DNA of 20,907 bases from the NCBI GenBank assembly GCA_023254645.1, contig JALRLA010000097.1:1-20907 (forward strand), given 5' to 3'. Made by a program: the position numbers and the translations under genes. Positions 1 to 8,538 of the stretch are shown one piece after another. The notes under the pieces were generated by a model that was not told the origin of the DNA, made no database searches, and was given only the letters and a program-made list of their open reading frames with translations. The first letter of the stretch is position 1; the number at the start of each line of letters is the position of its first letter. The stretch comes from Bacteroidia bacterium. Lineage in GTDB: Bacteria; Bacteroidota; Bacteroidia; NS11-12g; UBA955.

Positions 1-1
1 T

Positions 2-2116
2 GGTTCGGTTACTCAGATGAAACAGCTGGGCGGTATGCGTGGTCTTATGGCCAAGCCCCAAAAGAACATTGGCGGTGGTTCTGGAGATACCATTGAAAAC
101 CCAATTATTTCAAACTTCAAAGAAGGTTTGAACGTATTGGAATACTTCGTTTCTACTCACGGTGCTCGAAAGGGTCTTGCAGATACCGCTTTGAAAACGG
201 CTGACGCAGGTTACTTGACTCGTCGTTTGCACGACGTGGCACAAGACGTAGTTATCGTGGAAGAAGATTGCGGAACCTTGCGTGGTATCACTATGCAGCC
301 CATCATGAACAATGATGAGGTAACCGAATCTTTGTATGAGCGTATCTTGGGTCGTACCTCAGTTGATGATGTCATTCATCCTGATAACGGAGAAGTTTTG
401 GCCAAGGCTGGTGAAGAATTGACCGAAGAAATCTCCCAGGCCATTGAAGATGCCGGTGTTGAAGAAGTAGAAATTCGCTCTGTATTGACTTGCGAAACTC
501 AAGGCGGTGTTTGTTCCAAGTGCTACGGCCGTAACTTGGCCTCTGGTAGAATGGTTCAAGCGGGTGAAGCTGTGGGTGTAATTGCCGCACAGTCAATCGG
601 TGAACCTGGAACTCAGTTGACCCTTCGTACCTTCCACACGGGTGGTACAGCCTTGAACATTGCGGCTGAAAATACCTTGGAAACCAAGTATGACGGTGTT
701 GTATCATTTGATGGCATTCGTACCGTTACCAAAGAGGTAACCAACGATGAGGGCGAAACGGTTAAGACAGATATCGTATTGGGCCGCAGCGGCGAGGTTC
801 GCATTTTGGACCCCAAAGCCAAAACCATCATCACCACTTACAACGTTCCTTACGGTGCGCATTTGATGGTGAAAGAAGGCGATAAGGCCAAGAAGGGTGA
901 TATTCTGTGTACTTGGGATCCATTTAACACCTTGATTATATCCGACATCGACGGAAAAGTTGAATACGAAAACGTGATTGAAGGTGTGAACATGCGCGAA
1001 GAAGGCGATGATCAAACCGGATTGTACGAATACGTCATCACCGAGAGCAAGGATAAGACCAAGGTTCCCATGATCAAGGTGATCGGTAAAGACGGCAAGG
1101 AAGAGTTGATCAAGATTTTCAACATGCCTGTGAAGTCCATTTTGGTAGCTAAGAATAGCGCCAAAGTGAAAGCAGGTGATATCTTGGCTAAGATTCCTCG
1201 TTCTGCTTCTCGTACCCGAGACATTACCGGTGGTCTGCCTCGTGTAACGGAATTGTTCGAAGCTCGTAACCCATCAAACCCTGCTGTTGTGGCTGAAATT
1301 GACGGTGTTGTTAGCTACGGTATTTCGAAGCGTGGTAACCAGGAAATCATTGTTACTTCCAAAGATGGCGACGTGAAGCACTACCAGGTGCCTTTGTCCA
1401 AGCACATCTTGGTTCACGACGGAGATTACGTTCGCGCAGGTCAGCCTTTGTCTGACGGAGCGATCACTCCTCAAGATATCTTGCGCATCGAAGGACCTGC
1501 TTCTGTTCAACGTTATGTGTTGAATGGTATTCAGGAAGTATACCGTTTGCAAGGTGTAAAAATCAACGACAAGCACATCGAAGTGATTGTTCGTCAGATG
1601 ATGCAGAAGATGGAAATCAACGATCCCGGCGATACTCGTTTCTTGGAAAATGAAGCAGTTGACAAGTGGATGTTGATCAAAGAAAACGATTGGATTTGGG
1701 ACAAGAAATTTGTGACCAATGCTGGCGAAAGCTCTGTGATGCACGCTGGTCAAATCGTTTCACTGAAGGACTTGCGTCAAGAAAATTCAGCCTTGCGTCG
1801 TCAAGACAAAGCATTGGTTGAATACCGTGATGCAGTTCCAGCAACGGCTTCCCCCATCTTGCAAGGTATCACCAAAGCTTCTTTGGGTACCCGTAGCTTC
1901 ATGAGTGCGGCATCGTTCCAGGAGACAACCAAAGTCTTGAACGAGGCTGCTATCAGTGGTAAGATTGATGATTTGCGTGGCTTGAAAGAGAACGTTATCG
2001 TCGGTCACTTGATTCCTGCTGGTACCGGTATGCGTCGCTTCCAAAATGTGGTGACAGGTTCTCGTGAGGAATACGATCGATTGATGGCGGTTCGCTATGC
2101 CGATGAAGAGGCCTAA
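2..2116 (+). CDS. rpoC: DNA-directed RNA polymerase subunit beta' (3' part, 5' end outside window)
   Basis: This is the C-terminal half of the RNA polymerase largest subunit; the reading frame is open from base 2, so the start lies upstream of the window (704 residues visible). The visible part begins just before the conserved GMRGLMAKP segment of the bridge-helix region and continues through [20 protein letters not shown] and YLTRRL. The four cysteines of the second zinc site are present: one in EEDCGT, then the [14 protein letters not shown] cluster near base 490-530. The trigger-loop region with [21 protein letters not shown] follows. The middle holds beta-rich sandwich-barrel hybrid domains, and the extreme C-terminus ([33 protein letters not shown]) is typical and complete. 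It is the catalytic core subunit with RpoB. No frameshift or odd codon use is seen. A strong terminator lies 24 bases after the stop, so this is the end of the rpoBC operon. Confidence 0.98.
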   Translation, partial: GSVTQMKQLGGMRGLMAKPQKNIGGGSGDTIENPIISNFKEGLNVLEYFVSTHGARKGLADTALKTADAGYLTRRLHDVAQDVVIVEEDCGTLRGITMQPIMNNDEVTESLYERILGRTSVDDVIHPDNGEVLAKAGEELTEEISQAIEDAGVEEVEIRSVLTCETQGGVCSKCYGRNLASGRMVQAGEAVGVIAAQSIGEPGTQLTLRTFHTGGTALNIAAENTLETKYDGVVSFDGIRTVTKEVTNDEGETVKTDIVLGRSGEVRILDPKAKTIITTYNVPYGAHLMVKEGDKAKKGDILCTWDPFNTLIISDIDGKVEYENVIEGVNMREEGDDQTGLYEYVITESKDKTKVPMIKVIGKDGKEELIKIFNMPVKSILVAKNSAKVKAGDILAKIPRSASRTRDITGGLPRVTELFEARNPSNPAVVAEIDGVVSYGISKRGNQEIIVTSKDGDVKHYQVPLSKHILVHDGDYVRAGQPLSDGAITPQDILRIEGPASVQRYVLNGIQEVYRLQGVKINDKHIEVIVRQMMQKMEINDPGDTRFLENEAVDKWMLIKENDWIWDKKFVTNAGESSVMHAGQIVSLKDLRQENSALRRQDKALVEYRDAVPATASPILQGITKASLGTRSFMSAASFQETTKVLNEAAISGKIDDLRGLKENVIVGHLIPAGTGMRRFQNVVTGSREEYDRLMAVRYADEEA

Positions 2117-2139
2117 GCCTTGATTCTATGAATGTATGA

Positions 2140-2169
2140 AAGGGGCCCAATAATGGGCCCCTTTTTTTT
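2140..2169 (+). terminator. Rho-independent terminator after rpoC
   Basis: A perfect 10-bp stem (AAGGGGCCCA pairing with TGGGCCCCTT) closes a 4-nt loop (ATAA, 2150-2153) and runs into eight T residues at 2162-2169. It is 24 bases after the rpoC stop. On the opposite strand the arm is followed by only three T residues, so it may slow but probably does not fully stop transcription coming from the ABC exporter gene. Confidence 0.95.
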
Positions 2170-2343
2170 ATCCTCAAAGGCAGTGAATCTTGACAGCGGA
2201 GTTGGACGGTTGCTGTTTGCCCCAAAGCCATAAGAAACGTCAATAAGGAGCCTTAGTAGGGAATGAAAAGCCAGCCTCAATCGAGGGCCAGACGTAAACC
2301 ACCCCTAAGTGCCAGTAGAGAAGTTTTAGCCTAATAGGAACTC
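2170..2343. other. Intergenic spacer between convergent rpoC and the ABC exporter
   Basis: This spacer has no convincing coding frame, RNA gene or promoter. At its right edge a small hairpin (stem AATAGG 2333-2338, loop AACT, CCTATT 2343-2348) overlaps the stop codon of the ABC exporter on the minus strand. It is not followed by a T tract, so it is at best a weak end signal. Confidence 0.5.
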
Positions 2344-4104
2344 CTATTGATTTGTTTGGTTTTGAAGTTGGGTGGTGTACAATTGGGCATAGTTCCCTTT
2401 TTGGGCCAGCAATTCCTTGTGGCTTCCTCTTTCGACAATTTCACCCTTATCCAGTACCAGAATTTGATCGGCGTGTTTGATGGTACTCAAGCGATGGGCA
2501 ATGATGATGGCCGTTCGGTTCTCTAGCAGTGTTTCAATGGCTCGCTGAATCAGCACTTCGGTTTCCGAGTCAATGGCACTGGTCGCTTCGTCCAAAACCA
2601 AAATGCTGGGATCGAAAGCGAGAGCTCGAATGAATGAGATCAATTGGCGCTGACCCAATGATAAAGATAAACCTCGTTCCATGACGTTGTACTCGAATCC
2701 GCCGGGAAGCTTATTGATGAAGTCGTAGGCTCCAATGCGCATGGCTGCCGTTTTGATAGCATCGGTGGGCAGTTCCTCGTCATGGAGACGGATGTTTTCT
2801 TCGATCGATCCAGAAAAGAGGAAGACATCTTGGAGAACCAGGGCAATTTGTCGTCGAATGGATCGCAAATCCCATTGCTCAATGGGACGGCCATCTAATT
2901 GTATGGCCCCTTTCTGGTGCTTGTACAACTGGCTTACCAAATTGGCAATGGTGGTTTTTCCAGACCCCGTATGGCCCACCAAAGCCAAGGTCTGTCCGGG
3001 CCGCACATGGAAGTCGATGCCCTTCAAAATGTACTGTTCGTCTTTGTAGGCAAACCAAACCTTCTCGAATGAGATTTCTCCTGTCAATCGAGACGCAGTC
3101 TCTCCGTGTTCGGGTTCTGAGTGCTCCTTTTGATCAATTAAGTGGAAGATGCGCTCAGCGGCAACGATGCCCATTTGGATGTTGTTGAAACGGTCGGCAA
3201 TGGCCCGCACCGGGCGAAAAAACAGGTTAATGAACATGATGAATGCCATCAATTCGCCAAAGGCCATTTCTTCGTGCAACATTCCTTTGGCGCCATACCA
3301 CACGATGAGGGCAAAAGAAATGGCAACAAGTACGTCTACCAATGGAAAGAAAATGGCGTAGTAAAAGATGCTTCGAATGTTCGCGTTTCGGTGCTCAGCA
3401 TTGATCGATTCAAACTTGTTCGCTTCGATAGACTCGCGGTTGAAGAGTTGCACAATTGACATGCCGGTGATGCGTTCTTGCAAGAATGCATTCAATTGAG
3501 AAACTTGGGTGCGAACATCTTGGAAACTGTCGCGAATGCCTTTTCGGAAACGATTGGCTGCCAACAAGAGCAAGGGAATCACCGAAAGAGTAAGCAAAGT
3601 CAAGCCAACGTTCATGGTGAACATGCAGATCAAAATGATGATGATCTGGAGTGTGTCACCCGTAATAGTAATGATGCCTGACGAAAAGAGATCGGTAATG
3701 GTTTGAATGTCGCTGATGCTTCGTGTTACAGCCGTGCCCACAGGAGTTTTGTCAAAGAAAGACAAACGCAGGCGAGTGAGATGTTCATAGACATATTGGC
3801 GCAATTTCAAAATCACGGCCTGGCCTATGCGCTCGCCTACATAGGAATTTAAAAATCCAAGTCCAGCTTGAAGGATCAACCAACCTAAGAGAATCAGAGA
3901 GAAGTTCCCAAGTTGGTCAAAGTTCCCGGCCAAAATAACGTCGTCAATTCCGTGCTGGTACAAAACAGGCTGAAGCGCTGTCATGGCGCTTTGGAGCAAG
4001 GTCAAGGCCAAAGCAAACACCATGAGCCTCCGTTGAAATTTCGCCATGTCTAAAAGGCGTAGAAACAATTTCCATTGGGAGAGTTTGGGGTTTGTCTGAT
4101 TCAC
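2344..4104 (-). CDS. ABC exporter, fused permease and ATPase (MsbA/MdlB-like)
   Basis: Half-transporter of 586 residues that should work as a homodimer or heterodimer in the inner membrane, exporting a lipid, peptide or drug; the substrate cannot be read from sequence. Residues about 28-300 form the six-helix transmembrane domain. The nucleotide-binding domain follows, with Walker A GHTGSGKT (377-384), Q-loop near 425, signature LSLGQ (481-485, in place of LSGGQ), Walker B ILVLDE (501-506) and the H-loop histidine in IAHRLST (537). All catalytic elements are present. The start is taken as GTG at 4104 because an exact TACCTTTG promoter box lies 4 nt upstream, and the next in-frame ATG (residue 20) would trim the N-terminus. 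It is divergent from the deoxynucleoside kinase and appears to be a single-gene unit. MsbA lipid A flippase is possible, but Bacteroidota carry several such paralogues. Confidence 0.93.
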   Translation of the reverse strand: MNQTNPKLSQWKLFLRLLDMAKFQRRLMVFALALTLLQSAMTALQPVLYQHGIDDVILAGNFDQLGNFSLILLGWLILQAGLGFLNSYVGERIGQAVILKLRQYVYEHLTRLRLSFFDKTPVGTAVTRSISDIQTITDLFSSGIITITGDTLQIIIILICMFTMNVGLTLLTLSVIPLLLLAANRFRKGIRDSFQDVRTQVSQLNAFLQERITGMSIVQLFNRESIEANKFESINAEHRNANIRSIFYYAIFFPLVDVLVAISFALIVWYGAKGMLHEEMAFGELMAFIMFINLFFRPVRAIADRFNNIQMGIVAAERIFHLIDQKEHSEPEHGETASRLTGEISFEKVWFAYKDEQYILKGIDFHVRPGQTLALVGHTGSGKTTIANLVSQLYKHQKGAIQLDGRPIEQWDLRSIRRQIALVLQDVFLFSGSIEENIRLHDEELPTDAIKTAAMRIGAYDFINKLPGGFEYNVMERGLSLSLGQRQLISFIRALAFDPSILVLDEATSAIDSETEVLIQRAIETLLENRTAIIIAHRLSTIKHADQILVLDKGEIVERGSHKELLAQKGNYAQLYTTQLQNQTNQ

Positions 4105-4108
4105 AATT

Positions 4109-4116
4109 CAAAGGTA
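4109..4116 (-). promoter_or_regulatory. -7 promoter box of the ABC exporter
   Basis: Read on the minus strand this is TACCTTTG, an exact match to the Bacteroidota -7 consensus TAnnTTTG. It ends 4 nt before the GTG start, so transcription probably begins at or within a few bases of the start codon. I do not see a clear -33 TTG element. Confidence 0.75.
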
Positions 4117-4199
4117 CGATGCTGTAATGCCGAATGGGTATCTGTCTGTGTGTAAAACTTTTGTTTTGTGAAGATTTGCAGCGGGTTTGCTTGCCTGCC

Positions 4200-4207
4200 T
4201 ATTATTG
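4200..4207 (+). promoter_or_regulatory. Probable -7 promoter box of the deoxynucleoside kinase operon
   Basis: TATTATTG matches TAnnTTTG at five of six fixed positions and lies 4 nt before ATG 4212, the same spacing as the exact boxes elsewhere in the window. It supports the start at 4212 over the in-frame ATG at 4134. Confidence 0.55.
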
Positions 4208-4211
4208 CAAT

Positions 4212-4832
4212 ATGGCTCAACACATAGCGGTAGCAGGTAATATCGGTGCAGGGAAAACGACCTTGACGCATATGCTTGCCAAGAGTTTCAATTGGGACTT
4301 GCAATTGGAAGACATGGACGACAATCCATACATTTCAGACTTCTACGAGGATATGCAACGTTGGAGTTTTAACCTGCAGGTGTACTTTTTGACCACCCGT
4401 TGGCGCCATGTTCAGGCCATACGCAAGGGTAAGAAAACGGTCATTCAAGACCGAACCATCTACGAAGACGCCCATATTTTTGCTCCCAATCTGCATTCAA
4501 TGGGTTTGATGAGTACCCGTGATTTTGAAAATTACGGTCAGTTGTTCGAAGCCATTTCCGGACAGATTGAAGCCCCAGATTTGTTGATTTATCTGCGTGC
4601 GGGTATTCCCAAACTGGTTGATCAAATTCAGATGCGCGGCCGTGAATACGAAGACGCCATACGCTTGGATTATTTGAAACGCTTGAACGAGCGCTATGAG
4701 GCTTGGATCAGTGATTACAAGGGAAAGTTGTTGATCTTCAACGTCGACGATATGAATTTTCAAGATAACCCTGACGATTACGCCAAGATCATCGACCAAG
4801 TTCAATCTACTTTGAACGGGTTGTTCCCATAG
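4212..4832 (+). CDS. Deoxynucleoside kinase (dAK/dGK/dCK family)
   Basis: Salvage enzyme that phosphorylates deoxynucleosides with ATP, 206 residues, a usual length for bacterial dNKs. The P-loop GNIGAGKT is at residues 9-16. A conserved aromatic/charged segment (DNPYISDFYEDMQRWSFNLQ) follows at 37-56, then the DR motif QDRTIYED (79-86) that binds the substrate and supplies catalytic charge, and a LID-like arginine segment RGREYE (142-147). An in-frame ATG at 4134 would add 26 residues (with cysteines and hydrophobics) in front of the P-loop. I reject it because the family begins just before the P-loop strand and a promoter-like box sits 4 nt before 4212. It heads a + strand operon, with the BatA-domain gene 25 bases downstream. 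Together with tdk at the other end of the window it gives this organism deoxynucleoside salvage capacity. The exact substrate (dA, dG or dC) is not readable here. Confidence 0.92.
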   Translation: MAQHIAVAGNIGAGKTTLTHMLAKSFNWDLQLEDMDDNPYISDFYEDMQRWSFNLQVYFLTTRWRHVQAIRKGKKTVIQDRTIYEDAHIFAPNLHSMGLMSTRDFENYGQLFEAISGQIEAPDLLIYLRAGIPKLVDQIQMRGREYEDAIRLDYLKRLNERYEAWISDYKGKLLIFNVDDMNFQDNPDDYAKIIDQVQSTLNGLFP

Positions 4833-4857
4833 TCGTGACCCCCACCGGGAGCTGAGC

Positions 4858-6702
4858 ATGGCTTTTTTGCAGCAAACGTGGTCTTGGGCTTTGTTGTTGG
4901 TGCTGTTGCCAGTCTTGATTCATTGGCTGCAGATTCGCCGCTCTACCACCCTGTTGTTTCCCGGTGTTCATCGATTGAAGATGCTGACCCAATCGGGTCA
5001 AAATCCTGATCGATTGCGCCATCGATGGCTGTTGCTATTGCGCAGTTTGGCCCTGCTCTGTTTGGTGCTTGGATTCTTATGGGCCATGCAAAAATCGAAA
5101 GAAGGCTCCTCGCAGTGCTATTACATAGCCGTCGATCAGTCAGGGAGCATGAGAGAGTCTGGCCTGACGGAAAAAGCCAAACTGGACTTGAGTCGATGGT
5201 TGTCGGCGGCACCAAAAGATGCTCGTTTTTGTTTGCCTCAGTGGGGCTCTCAACTCTTGTCATCCCAACAACTTCAACGCAAAATTCAATCGTACGGTCA
5301 AGAGTGGCCCCGATGGTCTTCTCAGCAATTTCGAGCCTATGCCCAAGAGTTGCGCGATCCTGAGGCGCGTTTTTTCTACATCTGCGATGCCTATGGTCAA
5401 TTTGAAGATTCTGCGGTGCAATGCCTGGTTTACGGTTCGGATGAACCCATGCAGAATGCCCAAATAGACACTGTCTACCGAATCTATTCCGACGAAGGTC
5501 CGGCATATAAAATTCGATTGGGCCTCCAGGGCTTTGAGGGATCAGATGCCTTGCCTGAATTGAGCTTGAACGATGCTAGTGGAAAGCCCATGCAGGGTAT
5601 GGAAATCGCGGAAAGAGGAGAAGGCTGGGCCGAAGCGATATGGAGGGGTTCACTTCCTGCATCAGGTGCTTGGTTTCAGTTGTCCTCGTCGGGTTGGTCG
5701 TTTGATGATCGATTGTTTGTGACAGCCCCACAGCAACCCAAATTGAGGGTGAAAAGCGTGGGGAATCATCCATTTGCCCAACGCTGGTTGAGCTCTTACG
5801 ATGGCTTTGAATCGGTAGAGTCTGATTTTGATCTGGCTTATTTGTCAGGGTCGACGGGGAATCAAGAAGAATGGAAGTTCATTCAGTCGTCTCTTCAGCA
5901 GGGTGCTACCTTGGTTTGTTTGGACCCTGTATCGGCGGCCCAATTGCTGAATCTGGATTTTGAAATGGAGACGACCTCTCGCGACTTGGAATTGCTCTCG
6001 GCCTCCGGTCTGGAACATCCCTTGTTTCGAGATGTGTTTCGTGAAGTGGGCCAAAATGTCAACCGCAAGTTGCCCTCGTTCAAAGTGGCTCAAGTGCCCA
6101 GTGCTGAAGAACTGAGCCAATGGGAGCTTTTACTGAAGACCGAAGAGGGGACTCCCCTTTATTTGCTTCGCCGGGAGGGTTTGGGTCGCCTATTCCTGTG
6201 GTTGGGAGGAGATGATGCTGACTTTCTGTCCTCACCTTGGGCCGTCGCCTTATTAGGCATGCCCGCTCTTCAACTGGCGTGGGCAGATGGACCCTTGTAC
6301 GGGGTTTTGGGACCCAAAAGTGTTTTGCCCATTGGAGTTGTAAAGCCTGGTACATCCAGCAATGCCAATTGGAGTTTGAGGGGTGTTTCCGATAGCCTAG
6401 TCCCCGAATTGCGCAAAAGGGCTGGGCAATGGGAATTGCCCTTGAATCAAAAGCCCTTGAAGCCTGGTTTGTATAGTATCAAGGGTCCTGGCTACAACAA
6501 GATGCTAGCCTTGAATGAACCGCGGTTAACGAATCCGGGATCGCCAAACAACGGGAATAATCAAGAGTTGCCCCCTTGGTCGAGTTTGATCAATGAGGGT
6601 TCAGGTTCGGTCTCTTGGGCGTCGGTGTTTTTGGGGTTGGCGCTTTTGTTCCTTTCAATCGAATCCATCTTCGTATTTTTGAAAGAACGAAATGAGCCGT
6701 AG
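4858..6702 (+). CDS. BatA-domain membrane protein with degenerate von Willebrand A-like domain
   Basis: 614-residue inner-membrane protein. The N-terminus (1-77) is the BatA/aerotolerance-type domain: a first hydrophobic helix (about 8-25), a short loop with paired arginines (QIRRSTTLLFPGV), and a second helix (57-76). A periplasmic-type domain follows, starting with AVDQSGSM (91-98), which carries the DxSxS metal-site pattern of von Willebrand A domains. The remaining roughly 450 residues are beta-rich and poorly conserved, and a single helix closes the protein at about 585-605 (SVFLGLALLFLSIESIFVF) before a charged tail. Bat proteins were linked to aerotolerance in Bacteroides, but the role of this standalone family is unknown to me. 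It overlaps the downstream dihydroorotase-like gene by 11 nt, which argues for translational coupling and a shared function. There is no signal peptide; the first helix serves as anchor. Confidence 0.85.
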   Translation: MAFLQQTWSWALLLVLLPVLIHWLQIRRSTTLLFPGVHRLKMLTQSGQNPDRLRHRWLLLLRSLALLCLVLGFLWAMQKSKEGSSQCYYIAVDQSGSMRESGLTEKAKLDLSRWLSAAPKDARFCLPQWGSQLLSSQQLQRKIQSYGQEWPRWSSQQFRAYAQELRDPEARFFYICDAYGQFEDSAVQCLVYGSDEPMQNAQIDTVYRIYSDEGPAYKIRLGLQGFEGSDALPELSLNDASGKPMQGMEIAERGEGWAEAIWRGSLPASGAWFQLSSSGWSFDDRLFVTAPQQPKLRVKSVGNHPFAQRWLSSYDGFESVESDFDLAYLSGSTGNQEEWKFIQSSLQQGATLVCLDPVSAAQLLNLDFEMETTSRDLELLSASGLEHPLFRDVFREVGQNVNRKLPSFKVAQVPSAEELSQWELLLKTEEGTPLYLLRREGLGRLFLWLGGDDADFLSSPWAVALLGMPALQLAWADGPLYGVLGPKSVLPIGVVKPGTSSNANWSLRGVSDSLVPELRKRAGQWELPLNQKPLKPGLYSIKGPGYNKMLALNEPRLTNPGSPNNGNNQELPPWSSLINEGSGSVSWASVFLGLALLFLSIESIFVFLKERNEP

Positions 6703-7963
6703 CCTTACCATTCGAAACATTCGCATTTCCGATCCGAACAGCCCGTTCCATGCGCAGCAATGCGATGTGAGAATAGAAGACGGGTTGATTGCCGAGATTT
6801 CACCGAATATTAGCACATCCTCCGATCAAGTCATTGATGGCCAATCGGCTTGGTTGAGCCCGGGTTGGGTGGACCCCTTTGTTCGCATCCCCGACCCAGG
6901 AGAGCCTTGGAAGGAATCGTTGGAATCGGCCAGCGCGTCGGCTCAAGAAGCAGGATTTACCCAAATTTTGGCCCTCTGCGGTCGCAAGCCCAAGTCAGAT
7001 TTCCCTGAAACCATTTCGACGGTTTTGGAACGCAGCCGGAATTTGGCTTGTCAGATACTGCCACTTGCATTATGTTCGGAATCAGGTGAAGGCAAAGAAT
7101 TGAGCGAAATGCACCTGTTGAAACAAGCAGGTGCCCATGCCTTTTGCGATGGCATACACGCTAGCCCGCTGCTATCTTCTCGATTGAAAACTCGCCAATA
7201 TGCCCATTCTCTGAATCTGCCAGTGTGGTCCCATCCCTGCATGTCGGGTTGGGTAGGCGAGGCCAAGATGCACGAAGGAAATGTCAATGCCGGTTTGGGC
7301 TTGAAAGGAATCCCATCGATGGCCGAATTCGTGGAATTGCAGGCTGATTTGGAATTGATGCGATACACGGGAGCCCCCCTTCGCGTCTTGGCCATCAGCT
7401 GCAAAGAGTCGGTTGAATTGATTCGTCAAGCGAAGTCAGAAGGGTTGCCCATTTGGGCTTCGGTTCCCTTGTTGAATTTACTGGAAACAGATTCGGCCAT
7501 GGAAGGATTTGACGAGTGCTTAAAAGTACTGCCCCCTTTGAGAAGCGAAGAGGATCGTTTGGCCCTTTGGGAGGGTTTGAAAGACGGTACCATCGATGCG
7601 ATAGTATCCAATCATCATCCCGAAGACATCGAGTCAAGTTTGGTTGAATTTGATTATTCGCCTTATGGGGCCGCAACCTTGCCTCTGTTTTGGCCGGCTT
7701 TGCTAAAGGCTAATTCAAGTATGGATTTGGATCAATTGGTCGAATGTTTGCACCGCCGATCACGCCAATTCTCTGGGTTGGACTCCTTGAGTATACAGGT
7801 AGGTCAAGCCGCCCATTTGACATTGTTTGATGCCCAAGGGGAAACCGTAGTGGGAGCCAATAGCTCTAGCATCGCAGCCAATGTGCCTTACAAAAATCAA
7901 GCGATGAAAGGCCGCGTATTGGGCACGGTTTATGGCGGAGTTTGGAAAGGAGTCAACGCATGA
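6692..7963 (+). CDS. Dihydroorotase-like protein, predicted non-catalytic
   Basis: 423-residue amidohydrolase-fold protein. The family framework is clear: an N-terminal beta-strand domain, then SPGWVDPFVRIPDPG (56-70), MHEGNVNAGLGLKGIPSMAEFVE, KVLPPLRSEEDRLALWEGLKDGTIDAIVS and a C-terminal beta-sandwich return. The active-site residues are altered. The metal-binding HxH of D-x-H-V-H-x-R-x-P-G is replaced by DPFVRIPDPG; the HIS segment reads LAIS; PHHL reads PLLN; and the catalytic Asp of SDHAP is Asn in SNHHP. I therefore expect no dihydroorotase activity and think a structural or regulatory role is likelier, as with the inactive PyrC' partner of aspartate transcarbamoylase in Pseudomonas. 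The gene starts inside the end of the BatA gene (11-nt overlap) and its stop overlaps the DUF4199 start (ATGA). It should not be labelled pyrC without caution. Confidence 0.88.
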   Translation: MSRSLTIRNIRISDPNSPFHAQQCDVRIEDGLIAEISPNISTSSDQVIDGQSAWLSPGWVDPFVRIPDPGEPWKESLESASASAQEAGFTQILALCGRKPKSDFPETISTVLERSRNLACQILPLALCSESGEGKELSEMHLLKQAGAHAFCDGIHASPLLSSRLKTRQYAHSLNLPVWSHPCMSGWVGEAKMHEGNVNAGLGLKGIPSMAEFVELQADLELMRYTGAPLRVLAISCKESVELIRQAKSEGLPIWASVPLLNLLETDSAMEGFDECLKVLPPLRSEEDRLALWEGLKDGTIDAIVSNHHPEDIESSLVEFDYSPYGAATLPLFWPALLKANSSMDLDQLVECLHRRSRQFSGLDSLSIQVGQAAHLTLFDAQGETVVGANSSSIAANVPYKNQAMKGRVLGTVYGGVWKGVNA

Positions 7964-8538
7964 TGCCTGCATTGCCTATTTGGAAACGACCGGCCGTTTT
8001 TCACGGCTTTTTAACAGGAGCTGTCCTGTTTATGGTGAAATTTACCTTGTATACCCTGGAGCACTGGGAAATCCGTTTTGCCCCGACCTATCAATTTGGC
8101 TCGTTTGCCTTGTTGATGCTAGGTGTTGTTTGGGCGGGAACAACTGAACGAAAAATGTGGGGCGCGGAGTTTAAATACGCCAAAGCCCTGTTGAGTGGCT
8201 TGTTGGTGTTGACCGTCGCTACTTTTCTTTCGGTGTGCTCCGAATTGGTGCTGTACAACTTGGTTGATACCAGTTTGAATGCTCAAACCAAGAGTATCCT
8301 TTTGGAGAGTACCGCCAAAGGGTTTGAAGCTTTTGGCAATGCCTTGGACGATGCCACGAAAGACGAAATCATGGGGGCTATCGAAAAAAGCAACCCAGGC
8401 AGCCCTTCCGAATTGTTGGCGGGTTGGCCCATGCAAATCCTGTTGAACGGTCTGTTCTTGTTTGTCTTCGCCCTTTGGACCCGAAGCAAAGAGGATGCCT
8501 CCCAATCAGACTGGCTCAGTGGGAATAATGCCTCCTGA
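7960..8538 (+). CDS. DUF4199-type membrane protein
   Basis: 192-residue hydrophobic protein with four likely membrane helices (about 12-32, 47-64, 79-103 and 158-178). A soluble amphipathic stretch (about 105-155, rich in Asp, Glu, Lys and Ala) separates helices three and four. This pattern and the Bacteroidota setting match the DUF4199 family, whose function is unknown. The start ATG 7960 overlaps the TGA of the dihydroorotase-like gene (ATGA), giving direct translational coupling. A TTG 18 bases earlier would only extend the overlap and is less likely. The neighbourhood BatA protein / pseudo-dihydroorotase / DUF4199 suggests a membrane-associated complex, but that is inference. Confidence 0.75.
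   Translation: MMPALPIWKRPAVFHGFLTGAVLFMVKFTLYTLEHWEIRFAPTYQFGSFALLMLGVVWAGTTERKMWGAEFKYAKALLSGLLVLTVATFLSVCSELVLYNLVDTSLNAQTKSILLESTAKGFEAFGNALDDATKDEIMGAIEKSNPGSPSELLAGWPMQILLNGLFLFVFALWTRSKEDASQSDWLSGNNAS

Noticed and set aside
372-1753. Long open frames on the minus strand across rpoC
   Set aside because: They lie antisense to strongly conserved rpoC sequence, have no family features, and follow from its codon bias.
3142-3706. Plus-strand open frames inside the ABC exporter gene
   Set aside because: They overlap the conserved transmembrane coding region in the opposite direction and show no recognisable domain.
4134-4211. N-terminal extension of the deoxynucleoside kinase from ATG 4134
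   Set aside because: The family starts just before the P-loop, and a promoter-like box lies within this stretch 4 nt before ATG 4212.
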